A stretch of 9,157 nucleotides of DNA from Armatimonadota bacterium. GTDB taxonomy: Bacteria; Armatimonadota; Armatimonadia; Armatimonadales; Armatimonadaceae. The position numbers were made by a program, and so were the translations under genes. Numbering within the stretch: position 1 is the first letter of the stretch; each line of letters begins with the position of its first letter. Below the pieces are notes generated by a model. The model saw only the letters and a program-made list of their open reading frames with translations, was not told the origin of the DNA and did not search any database. This document shows positions 1-6,159 of this stretch, piece after piece. The stretch lies in assembly GCA_014379275.1 (NCBI GenBank), contig JACMMA010000521.1, positions 1-9,157 on the forward strand, read 5' to 3'.

Positions 1-17
1 CGCGATTTTCTTCTCCG

Positions 18-68
18 AACGGTCCGGGACGTACAAGAGTAACGTCGTACGGACCGTTTTTGTTTTTT
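18..68 (+). terminator. Rho-independent terminator
   Basis: A 9-bp stem (18-26 with 50-58) is extended by an inner 5-bp stem (28-32 with 42-46) and followed by a T-rich tract at 57-68 broken by one G. It probably ends a gene lying left of the window. The T tract touches the first base of tRNA-Trp, so there is no room for a separate promoter between the two. Confidence 0.8.
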
Positions 69-142
69 AGGGGTGTGGCGCAACCCGGTAGCGCAGTGGA
101 TTCCAAACCCACCGGTTGCAGGTTCAAATCCTGTCGCCCCTG
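69..142 (+). tRNA. tRNA-Trp (anticodon CCA)
   Basis: The acceptor arms 69-75 and 135-141 pair over 7 bp with one G-T wobble. The D arm is followed by an anticodon loop at 101-107 with anticodon CCA at 103-105, and the T loop has the usual TTCAAAT. The discriminator base is G142, as normal for bacterial tRNA-Trp. The innermost anticodon-stem pair is an A-C mismatch. The 3' CCA is not encoded. It is the first of four tRNAs on the plus strand. Confidence 0.93.
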
Positions 143-154
143 TTCGGTGGTTGA

Positions 155-243
155 GTGACCAGGTGGTCGGGCTATTCGGAGTGACGGGTGATTGGTGGCT
201 ATGCGGCAAGCATAGCTCCCCGATCACCCGATAACCTGGTCAC
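155..243 (+). repeat. Long imperfect hairpin in the tRNA-Trp/tRNA-Pro spacer
   Basis: Three nested stems are visible: GTGACCAGGT (155-164) with ACCTGGTCAC (234-243), 10 bp; 185-195 with 220-230, 11 bp with one G-T; and GCTATGC (198-204) with GCATAGC (210-216), 7 bp, closed by the loop GGCAA. An unpaired left strand at 165-184 separates the outer two stems. It could be a structured element of the tRNA precursor, a small RNA, or a dispersed palindromic repeat. I do not recognise a family. Confidence 0.7.
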
Positions 244-248
244 GGCTC

Positions 249-319
249 CGGGATGTAGTGAAGTGGTATAACCCCTGTCTTGGGAACAGGCGTCGCTGGT
301 TCGATTCCAGCCATTCCGA
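249..319 (+). tRNA. tRNA-Pro (anticodon TGG)
   Basis: The acceptor arms 249-255 and 312-318 pair over 7 bp, with the C1-G72 pair typical of bacterial tRNA-Pro and discriminator A319. The anticodon stem 274-278/286-290 closes the loop at 279-285, with anticodon TGG at 281-283 and G at position 37. The T loop is TTCGATT. The D stem is weak, with a G-A mismatch. At 71 nt it is short but complete. CCA is not encoded. Confidence 0.9.
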
Positions 320-337
320 TAATTTGTTCTGTTTTGC

Positions 338-410
338 TGTCGCGTGGTGTAGCGGTCAACACGTCGGTCTCATAAACCGAAGACCACAGGTTCGATTCCT
401 GTCGCGGCAC
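338..410 (+). tRNA. tRNA-Met (anticodon CAT), elongator-like
   Basis: All arms fold: acceptor 338-344/403-409, D stem 347-350/359-362, anticodon stem 364-368/376-380 with loop CTCATAA, and T stem 386-390/398-402. The anticodon stem lacks the three G-C pairs of initiator tRNA, and the acceptor has no 1-72 mismatch, so it is not tRNA-fMet. A CAT anticodon could also be the lysidine-modified tRNA-Ile2. The T1-A72 first pair and the discriminator C410 are unusual for either. Confidence 0.85.
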
Positions 411-420
411 TGTTTGATCG

Positions 421-494
421 GCTGGGATAGCTGAGTTGGTTCAAGCGCGGGACTGAAAATCCCGAGTAGGCCGGTTCGAGACCGGTTCCCAGCA
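421..494 (+). tRNA. tRNA-Phe (anticodon GAA)
   Basis: The acceptor arms GCTGGGA (421-427) and TCCCAGC (487-493) pair fully, with discriminator A494. The anticodon loop CTGAAAA carries GAA at 455-457, and the T arm is fully paired around TTCGAGA. It lies 10 nt after tRNA-Met and is the last of the cluster. Its 3' end faces the tyrosine recombinase gene 89 nt away, a common position for an integration target, but no second copy of the tRNA end is visible in this window. Confidence 0.95.
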
Positions 495-557
495 TTCAGA
501 ATGGTCGGTGGGGAGGTGGCGAGCCTCTTCGCCGACGGACGTAATGCACGAGCGTTG

Positions 558-590
558 CGAATAGTCCATTGCCTATGGCGAAACTATTCG
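558..590. repeat. Interrupted palindrome at the recombinase stop codon
   Basis: CGAATAGT (558-565) pairs with ACTATTCG (583-590), and inside it CCAT (566-569) pairs with ATGG (575-578) around the loop TGCCT. It overlaps the stop codon of the recombinase (584-586). No T tract follows on either strand, so it is not a clear terminator. It could stabilise the transcript end or be a recombinase binding site; this is inference. Confidence 0.5.
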
Positions 591-1567
591 TCTGCGTCCT
601 CGGCGCTTGCCGACTGCGCGACTATCTCGGCGATCTGCCCCTGCACGTTTCGTTCGCGGTCGCGGTAGATCATCAAGATTTTAACGTCGCGGTGGCGCGA
701 AAAATCCATCACTTCTTCGAGCGGCATGCCCGCCGCCTGTGCCGCTTTGCACGCCTCGGTGATCGCGGTGTGGCGCAGACCGTGCGGGGCGACTTTTATG
801 CCCGCGATCTGCCCGCGGCCGTGCACAATGCGATAAATACTCGTTCCTGTCAACCGACGGGTCTGCCCTTTATCCGCATGGTCGAAGTTGAGAAACAACG
901 GTCCCGGTTCACCCCCGCGTACACGGAGCCAATCGGAAAGCACGGTCTTCGTCGGCGCGGCGAGGGAAAGTAGCGTCTTTTCCGTCCGCCGTTTGCCGAT
1001 CACCGCGACGGTGTTTCGTGCCAGGTCGACATCGCCTACGTCGAGCGAGGCGACTTCCGCCCGCCGCAAGCCGAGGTCGTACAGCAGTCGCAAAATCGCC
1101 CGGTCACGCAGATTCATCGGCTCGTTCTCGCCGCTGTTTGTCGTCGCCAGGACCCGTTTGACTCCGGCGACGCCGGGACCGCGCGTGTCGCGGTACGACT
1201 CCGCCGGGACATTCGGCACGTCGAGCGACCACGGCACGACGCCGAGCATCCGCGCGAGTTTGAGCAACGCCCGGAGCGCGGACAGGGCGCGGTTGATCGT
1301 CGCCGGGGAGCGGTTCGAGTCCGAAAGATGGGCACGATACCGCAGCACGGTGCCGTTCGCCGCCCCCTGCCCGCTCGCGAGGAGCACGTTAACGGCATCA
1401 GCGGCAGTCGGCGCGTCCACAAACACGCGGAACTGCTCCAGATCGTTCCGATAGGCTCGCAGGGTGCGTTCGTTGCGCCCGGCGAAAAAGGTTTGTAGCA
1501 GGTCGAGCATTCCGGGGCGGACAGCGGGGGGCGGGGCAGGTTCGAGGATCGCCAGAACGTTCGACAT
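584..1567 (-). CDS. Tyrosine recombinase/integrase (XerC/XerD-like)
   Basis: DNA strand-exchange enzyme of the phage integrase family, 327 aa. Residues about 18-110 look like the helical core-binding (SAM-like) domain. The catalytic domain follows with the full residue set: R168 in GLRRAE, K192 in GKRRTEK, H262 and R265 in HGLRHT, H292 in SRHRD, and the nucleophile Y301 in MIYRD. Length suits Xer-type or simple integron/phage enzymes. The start at 1567 (MSNVLAILEP) is chosen because the open frame further upstream has no family resemblance and overlaps the divergent nuclease gene. No strong ribosome binding site is seen. The gene ends 89 nt from tRNA-Phe, which suggests an integrative-element remnant, but a housekeeping or orphan Xer paralogue is possible. 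No excisionase or phage gene is nearby. Confidence 0.88.
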   Translation of the reverse strand: MSNVLAILEPAPPPAVRPGMLDLLQTFFAGRNERTLRAYRNDLEQFRVFVDAPTAADAVNVLLASGQGAANGTVLRYRAHLSDSNRSPATINRALSALRALLKLARMLGVVPWSLDVPNVPAESYRDTRGPGVAGVKRVLATTNSGENEPMNLRDRAILRLLYDLGLRRAEVASLDVGDVDLARNTVAVIGKRRTEKTLLSLAAPTKTVLSDWLRVRGGEPGPLFLNFDHADKGQTRRLTGTSIYRIVHGRGQIAGIKVAPHGLRHTAITEACKAAQAAGMPLEEVMDFSRHRDVKILMIYRDRERNVQGQIAEIVAQSASAEDADE

Positions 1568-1642
1568 GGCGTATTCTACCGCGCAACGCAGGAAAGCAAG
1601 CGGCAAGCGGCGAACCAGACAGGCATAAGGAATTTCGTTTCG

Positions 1643-1714
1643 ATGCCTACCCGCCGTTCCTTTTTGCAGCTCGCTTTGCTTCTGCCATCCCTGCTTTCCG
1701 CCGACGGCGGATGA
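1643..1714 (+). pseudogene. Remnant of a Tat-exported protein gene (signal peptide only)
   Basis: An ATG with a good ribosome binding site (AAGGAA, 1627-1632, 10 nt upstream) opens a 23-codon frame that reads MPTRRSFLQLALLLPSLLSA and then stops at TGA. The TRRSFLQ segment fits the twin-arginine motif and is followed by a hydrophobic run, as in a Tat signal peptide. A shift of one base at about 1710 would extend the frame (DEGKGEPITARTLEIE) to a stop at about 1760. It is probably a decayed gene start; a short leader peptide or chance are alternatives. Confidence 0.4.
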
Positions 1715-1811
1715 GGGCAAAGGCGAACCAATAACCGCACGAACCCTTGAGATAGAATAATACTTAACGGACGCGGCTCGAGGAACGCCGCCGTCACGCG
1801 AGTATAGCCGG

Positions 1812-1817
1812 TATAAT
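1812..1817 (+). promoter_or_regulatory. Candidate -10 element for the nuclease-like gene
   Basis: A perfect TATAAT lies 20 nt before the ATG at 1838, implying a very short leader. The -35 position (about 1789-1794) does not match TTGACA, so the call rests on the -10 box alone. The TTG at 1817-1819 that overlaps it is therefore unlikely to be the translation start. Confidence 0.35.
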
Positions 1818-1837
1818 TGGCGCAGAGGGTTTCGGCT

Positions 1838-2431
1838 ATGCCACGACGTAGTTTTTCCAGTTTGCGAACGAAAGACGCTTTCGATCTGGTTCCCATCCGC
1901 GACATTACGCTTTGGGATTTGCGTACCGACCCGCTTGCGCCGAGCGATATACTGCTGGCGGTTTTGCAACGTACCAAATCGCTTGCCCTGACCGCCTCCG
2001 AAGCCGCGAAGGTGACGTTGATTGACGCTATCCTTTTGGAAATCGTCCCGAATTATCCCGGTCTGAAGATTTGGAAAGACGAGCCTTTGGAGACGGGCAA
2101 TACCGGTGGGGTCGCCGATTATTTGATTGCGCCGAGCCGTGGCTACATCGAGACGCCGCTTTTGTGCGCGGTGGAAGCCAAGTTGGACGATTTCACGGCG
2201 GGCGAAATTCAGTGCATCGCGGAAATGGCGGCGTGCCGGGACAACAACGTCCGGGACGGACACGATCTCGAAGTACACGGCATCGTGTCGAACGGGCAGG
2301 GCTGGATCTTTTACCGGCTGACGAGGACGCCGGAAGTATTCGTTTCCGGACTGTTTACGATGAACGATATGCCCAAACTTTTAGGTGCGCTCGACCACGT
2401 CATTGCGGCGTGCGCGGCCAACATCCCGTAG
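1838..2431 (+). CDS. Standalone PD-(D/E)XK nuclease-like protein
   Basis: A 197-aa cytosolic protein without signal or membrane segments. The middle carries a PD-(D/E)XK-type signature: D94 in GGVADYLI, then E113 and K115 in CAVEAK after a gap of 18 residues, and Q125 in GEIQCIAEM as the possible follow-on residue. The end (HGIVSNGQGWIFYRL) resembles the restriction-enzyme-like small proteins common in cyanobacteria and related lineages. Those are mostly uncharacterised, so the substrate is unknown. The ATG at 1838 is preferred over an in-frame TTG at 1817 that sits in the -10 box; GAGGG at 1825-1829 is a distant ribosome binding site. It converges on coaX with a 4-nt gap. No methylase or antitoxin partner is adjacent. 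Confidence 0.75.
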   Translation: MPRRSFSSLRTKDAFDLVPIRDITLWDLRTDPLAPSDILLAVLQRTKSLALTASEAAKVTLIDAILLEIVPNYPGLKIWKDEPLETGNTGGVADYLIAPSRGYIETPLLCAVEAKLDDFTAGEIQCIAEMAACRDNNVRDGHDLEVHGIVSNGQGWIFYRLTRTPEVFVSGLFTMNDMPKLLGALDHVIAACAANIP

Positions 2432-2435
2432 ACCG

Positions 2436-3239
2436 CTACTTCCCCCGCTCCCGCGCGTAAAGCAGTCGCAAGCCGGTTAATGTCAGGTTCACGTCGACGA
2501 TTTCAATGGAGTTGGTGTACGGGGCGATCAGCGGGGCGATGCCGCCGGTCGCGATCACCCGAACGTCCGCGCCGCGCTGGGCGAGTTCGCCGACAAACCG
2601 CGCCGTCATGCCGTCCGTCTGTGCTGCGTAGCCGTATAATATGCCGCTCCGCAGTGCTTCCGCCGTGTTGGTACCGATTGCGGACGACGGCTGCGAGAGT
2701 TCGACCTGCGAGAGCATCGCGGCGCGGGCAAACAGGGCGTCCATCGAGATCCCGATGCCCGGCAAAATCGCCCCGCCCAGATACTCCCCCTTCGCCGTCA
2801 CCGCGTCCAGCGTGGTCGCCGTGCCGTAGTCCACGACGACGCACGCCGCCGTGCGGCCGCTTTCCGTGGCTTGTGAATACAACGTCCGAGCCGCGAACGC
2901 GTTCACGATACGGTCCGCGCCGACCGCGTGGGGCGGATTATACAGGTTTTTCAAGCCGGTATCAGTTTCGGCGGTCACGATGAACGGTTCCAGCGACAGA
3001 TGCCGCTCGGCGAGTTCGCGGAGCGTCCCCCCGACGGGCGGTACGACATACGCCATCGCCATGCCGGAAATGTCGCCCAAACCGTAGCCCTTGGTGAGAA
3101 GAAGCGAGGCGATCAGTGCCGCAAACTCATCGGCGGTGCGGTCACGCAAGGACTGCAATCGGAAGTCGCAGATCAGCACCTCTCCGTCAAATAGACCGAG
3201 CGTCGTGTTGGTATTTCCGATATCGATAGCAAGTAGCAT
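2436..3239 (-). CDS. coaX: Type III pantothenate kinase
   Basis: Catalyses ATP-dependent phosphorylation of pantothenate, the first step of coenzyme A synthesis, in the cytosol. At 267 aa it has normal family length. Visible motifs are the N-terminal phosphate-binding DIGNTNT (D6), the GADR segment (107-110) that carries the catalytic Asp in this family, DYGTATT (137-143), GAILPG (156-161) and a C-terminal ATGG. The start MLLAIDIGNTN at 3239 matches the usual start of the family; an ATG at 3251 would add four residues (MKEN) but its G-run directly touches the codon. It is the last gene of the glmM set and follows a strong intergenic hairpin. Type III enzymes are known to be insensitive to CoA feedback. 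Confidence 0.95.
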   Translation of the reverse strand: MLLAIDIGNTNTTLGLFDGEVLICDFRLQSLRDRTADEFAALIASLLLTKGYGLGDISGMAMAYVVPPVGGTLRELAERHLSLEPFIVTAETDTGLKNLYNPPHAVGADRIVNAFAARTLYSQATESGRTAACVVVDYGTATTLDAVTAKGEYLGGAILPGIGISMDALFARAAMLSQVELSQPSSAIGTNTAEALRSGILYGYAAQTDGMTARFVGELAQRGADVRVIATGGIAPLIAPYTNSIEIVDVNLTLTGLRLLYARERGK

Positions 3240-3253
3240 GTTTTCTTTCATCC

Positions 3254-3293
3254 CCCAACGCCCTCTCTCACTCCGGCGAGGGAGGGCGTTGGG
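3254..3293. repeat. Strong intergenic hairpin before coaX
   Basis: Sixteen-base arms (3254-3269 and 3278-3293) pair with a single mismatch or wobble around an 8-nt loop. No T tract follows in the direction of coaX transcription, so it is a weak terminator at best. It could be an RNA-processing or attenuation element, or one copy of a dispersed palindromic repeat. Only one copy is seen here. Confidence 0.65.
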
Positions 3294-3302
3294 TGGAGGA
3301 TC

Positions 3303-4049
3303 CTACAGATTCACCCGAACATCCGTGCCTTTTTTAAGCCCGCGTTCGCGGTATTTGACGATCGTATAAACGAGCGCCTTCGGTTCCCATGCCTGCGGGA
3401 CGCGGAAGACGAGCGCGAAGCGCACATTCGCCCCCGCGAGCGCGAACGCCCCCGGGGGATTCAATTCATCCGCGGCGACGTCGATCGCGGCAGGCGCGAG
3501 CGACTCGCCGCTTTTATCCAGCAGCATCGTGTTTTCGGCGTAGCGGTCGCGGGAAAAGCAGAACTCCTCGCGCTCCGCCGTCGCATTCGTCAGGACACAA
3601 TCGATGACGACCAGTTTCTCGCTCGCAGTGGTATTGACCGCCCCACCGAGCGCGATGCCGTTCGTGTACTTACGACCGTACTCGGCGACCTCGGCGACGT
3701 TTGTCACCTTGAAGCGGTACGAAGCGTTGCCGAACTCCTCCCCCGCCGCGCCGGACATCGGGTATTCGGGCGAGGACGTGTTGCCGCCGCTGGCGACTAG
3801 CTTCTTCGGTGGTTGCAGGCTGATCGCACTTCCGGCGACCGTCAGCTTCCAGCCCATCGCTTTCGCTATATCCGCCACCGGGACGTAAAGCCGTCCGCCG
3901 ATCTTGCGGGCGTCGGTCGAAATCGTGTTCTGCAAGATGGTCAGGCGGGATTTGCTCTGCGCCACCGCACCGGCGGCGAAGCCCAGCAGTAAAGTCGCTG
4001 CCGCGACACCCGCCGCTACCGGGAGGGGAACCGATTGTCGTTTGCGCAC
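3303..4049 (-). CDS. Exported protein with copper-amine-oxidase-N-like domain
   Basis: A 248-aa secreted or periplasmic protein of unknown role. Residues 1-30 form a signal peptide: basic start, long Ala/Leu-rich core and a cleavage site AVA-Q. Residues about 40-80 (TDARKIGGRLYVPVADIAKAMG) resemble the copper amine oxidase N-terminal (stalk) domain, a module found in many cell-surface proteins that does not by itself imply oxidase activity. The rest (about 95-248) looks beta-rich, like immunoglobulin-fold DUF4352-type domains; I see no catalytic motif. Translation starts at a GTG whose ribosome binding site AGGAG lies in the last codons of glmM, only 7 nt upstream of which glmM ends, so the two genes are very likely cotranscribed. 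A surface or envelope role beside glmM is inference. Confidence 0.7.
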   Translation of the reverse strand: MRKRQSVPLPVAAGVAAATLLLGFAAGAVAQSKSRLTILQNTISTDARKIGGRLYVPVADIAKAMGWKLTVAGSAISLQPPKKLVASGGNTSSPEYPMSGAAGEEFGNASYRFKVTNVAEVAEYGRKYTNGIALGGAVNTTASEKLVVIDCVLTNATAEREEFCFSRDRYAENTMLLDKSGESLAPAAIDVAADELNPPGAFALAGANVRFALVFRVPQAWEPKALVYTIVKYRERGLKKGTDVRVNL

Positions 4050-4056
4050 TGGTTGT

Positions 4057-5409
4057 TTATTCTCCTAAAGCGTCACGTACCGCACCGGCAACACGATCCA
4101 CTACCGCGTCGACAGTATCGACGTCGGGTCCTTCCGCCATCACGCGGATGCGGCGTTCCGTGCCCGACGGGCGTACGTTGAGGCGACCGACGCCGGAAAG
4201 CCGTGCTTCGCCGTCCGCGATCGCCGCCTTTATTGTCGGCACATCCGCCCAACCGTCTTTAGTGCGCACCGGGATACTGACCAGTTTTTGCGGGTATTCG
4301 GTCATATCACCCGCCCAATCCCCGAGTTTGCGTCCGGATTGCGCGCACGCCGCCAACACCTGGAGCGCGGACAACATCCCGTCGCCGGTCGGGGATAACC
4401 GGGGGAGCAGGAAATGTCCCGACTTTTCGCCGCCGAGGATCGCCCCTTCCCGCGCCATCGCTTCGGCGACATAGCGGTCGCCGACCGGGGCCGCGATGAA
4501 ACGAACGCCGCGTTTTTCGAGGGCGACACCGAGCCCCATGTTGCTCATGATCGTTCCGACCACCACGTCATTCGTGAGTTCGCCGCGTTCGTGCAGAAAG
4601 CTCCCGAGCAGGCATAGCACGCGGTCGCCGTCGAAAACGCGCCCCCGTTCGTCGGACAGAATCACCCGGTCGGCGTCGCCGTCGAACGCCAGGCCCGCGT
4701 CCGCGCCGGTTTCCCGGACGCGGGCGAGCATCGCTTCGGGGTGGAGCGAGCCGCAGTTATCGTTGATATTCACGCCGTCCGGTTCGCACGACAGCGTTTC
4801 CACCGTCGCGCCGAGTCCACCGAACACCTGTGCGGCCAGGAACGATGCCGCGCCGTTCGCGCCGTCGATCACCAGTTTCATGCCGTCGAGTCGCACCGGG
4901 CACGACTGCTGGAGGTGCAGGGCATACTCCGCGACGGGTTTCGGGGTGCGCGTCACGGAGCCGACTCCCGCGCCGGTCGGGCGCGCCCATTCCTGCCATG
5001 TGTCCAGGTGCGTCTCGATCTGCATCTCGGTCGCGTCGGCTAATTTCTTGCCGTCGGAGCCGAAAAACTTGATACCGTTGTCCGCCATCGGGTTGTGCGA
5101 GGCCGAGATGACCACGCCCGCCGCCGCGCCGCGCTCTTTGGTCAGGTACGCGACGCCGGGCGTCGGCAAAACGCCCACAGAAAGAACGTTCCCCCCTTGC
5201 GAGCAGATCCCGGCGATCAGTGCCGCTTCGAGCAGGTCGCCGGAAAGTCGGGGGTCGCGTCCCACCACGATTTCCCGCTTCGCCTGGTCTTTTTCGCGTA
5301 ATACGTGCGCCGCCGCCGCGCCGAGTGCCATCGCGAGTGTCGGGGAAAGGTCGGTGTTCGCCACGCCGCGCACGCCGTCGGTGCCAAAATGTTTTCGTTC
5401 GGTAGCCAT
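4057..5409 (-). CDS. glmM: Phosphoglucosamine mutase
   Basis: Converts glucosamine-6-phosphate to glucosamine-1-phosphate for UDP-GlcNAc, the precursor of peptidoglycan. The 450-aa protein has the four expected domains and all key motifs: FGTDGVRG at 8-15, the phosphoserine loop ISASHNP with S104 as the phosphorylated residue, the metal-binding DGDADR (243-248), the sugar-binding GEKSGH (327-332) and the phosphate-binding RPSGTE (413-418). The ATG at 5409 gives the standard MATERKHFGTDG start. Upstream there is only a weak ribosome binding site and no clear promoter in the 76-nt gap to the next gene. The first 15 codons plus one upstream base recur exactly at 7677-7722. The enzyme looks fully functional. 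Confidence 0.97.
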   Translation of the reverse strand: MATERKHFGTDGVRGVANTDLSPTLAMALGAAAAHVLREKDQAKREIVVGRDPRLSGDLLEAALIAGICSQGGNVLSVGVLPTPGVAYLTKERGAAAGVVISASHNPMADNGIKFFGSDGKKLADATEMQIETHLDTWQEWARPTGAGVGSVTRTPKPVAEYALHLQQSCPVRLDGMKLVIDGANGAASFLAAQVFGGLGATVETLSCEPDGVNINDNCGSLHPEAMLARVRETGADAGLAFDGDADRVILSDERGRVFDGDRVLCLLGSFLHERGELTNDVVVGTIMSNMGLGVALEKRGVRFIAAPVGDRYVAEAMAREGAILGGEKSGHFLLPRLSPTGDGMLSALQVLAACAQSGRKLGDWAGDMTEYPQKLVSIPVRTKDGWADVPTIKAAIADGEARLSGVGRLNVRPSGTERRIRVMAEGPDVDTVDAVVDRVAGAVRDALGE

Positions 5410-5410
5410 A
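5365..5410. repeat. 46-bp direct repeat, left copy (inside glmM 5' end)
   Basis: Identical base for base to 7677-7722 in the same orientation, offset 2312. It covers codons 1-15 of glmM and one base before the ATG. Identity stops abruptly on both sides: C5364 against T7676, G5411 against C7723. Abrupt perfect repeats of this size resemble attachment-site duplications. Confidence 0.95.
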
Positions 5411-5485
5411 GGTAACTCGGCTAACCATTCGGCATGAGGAAGTAAGTATCCTGCCCACGTCGGCGGATGAGACAGTTGGCAATGT

Positions 5486-6157
5486 CTAATTCAGAAGGAA
5501 ATCCGGGGTTTTCCCATCCGGGTGTCGTTCTCTGCCGACGATCATCTCTTCGACGCCGCGCACCGCCTCCGGCTTGTACCATTGCACGTGCCCATCACAA
5601 AACAGGTAGTTTGCCCCGCCGTCATGTCGCGCGGATCCGTCTTCACGGCCGGGGGGTGGCTTCAGCCGCTTCCGATAATTCGCGTGTAGAGTCATGGAAG
5701 TGTCTGCGGATTCTTCACACACACAAACGGTGGTGGCGGGATAACGGATCGCTTTACGCGCGACGGGCTTGAAGGTGCCATCAGCCTCCATGGTAGCATT
5801 TAAAAGAGAGTTGTACGCATATCCCGGAATCGCTGGAGGGGTAACGACTAAGCCGGGGTGGTTATCATCGAGTGATGGGATCGCTTCGGTGGACGGACAG
5901 CCCGGAAGAGGCTCCGCTCTGGAGCGATTTTCGTCCCACCACAGAGACATTAAGGGGTAGTTGCCATCATAATCCTCCGCATACATTTGTAGCGACTGCC
6001 CGATACGTCGCAGATTGCTATAACAGACGCGCCTCCGCGACGTCAAATGCTCCTGGAAAAAAACGTAAGACAGAGTCGCGAGGACAACCGCGGCGGCGAG
6101 CGAATACCAGACGACTGTTAGGATCGAAGGACGTCGGGAGGAAGGTGAGTAAACCAT
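5486..6157 (-). CDS. Membrane-anchored H-X9-DG domain protein
   Basis: A 223-aa protein with an N-terminal membrane segment (about residues 11-35) and an exported domain. The end carries H178-X9-D188-G189 in RHDGGANYLFCDGHVQWY, the C-terminal hallmark of a large family of pseudopilin-like proteins expanded in Planctomycetota and Armatimonadota. SNLRRIGQSLQMYAEDYDGNYP also matches its upstream neighbour. The prepilin cleavage motif GFTLIE is missing, so it should stay membrane-anchored and unprocessed. The start at 6157 lies 2 nt after the previous stop codon (TAAcgATG), implying translational coupling; the longer open frame upstream is a shadow of the neighbour. Its family role is unknown. 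Confidence 0.75.
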   Translation of the reverse strand: MVYSPSSRRPSILTVVWYSLAAAVVLATLSYVFFQEHLTSRRRVCYSNLRRIGQSLQMYAEDYDGNYPLMSLWWDENRSRAEPLPGCPSTEAIPSLDDNHPGLVVTPPAIPGYAYNSLLNATMEADGTFKPVARKAIRYPATTVCVCEESADTSMTLHANYRKRLKPPPGREDGSARHDGGANYLFCDGHVQWYKPEAVRGVEEMIVGRERHPDGKTPDFLLN

Positions 6158-6159
6158 CG

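Noticed and set aside
338..410. Initiator tRNA-fMet
   Set aside because: The anticodon stem lacks the three consecutive G-C pairs, and the 1-72 position is paired, so it is not an initiator.
569..973. Plus-strand open frame of 134 codons
   Set aside because: It lies antisense to the recombinase, which has all catalytic residues, and has no recognisable domain or ribosome binding site.
1568..2278. Long N-terminal extension of the recombinase frame
   Set aside because: The extension is low in family resemblance, runs antisense through the nuclease-like gene and precedes the normal integrase N terminus beginning at 1567.
4496..5437. Plus-strand open frame of 313 codons
   Set aside because: It is the antisense shadow of glmM in high-G+C sequence; the composition (Ser, Pro, Arg rich) is typical of shadows.
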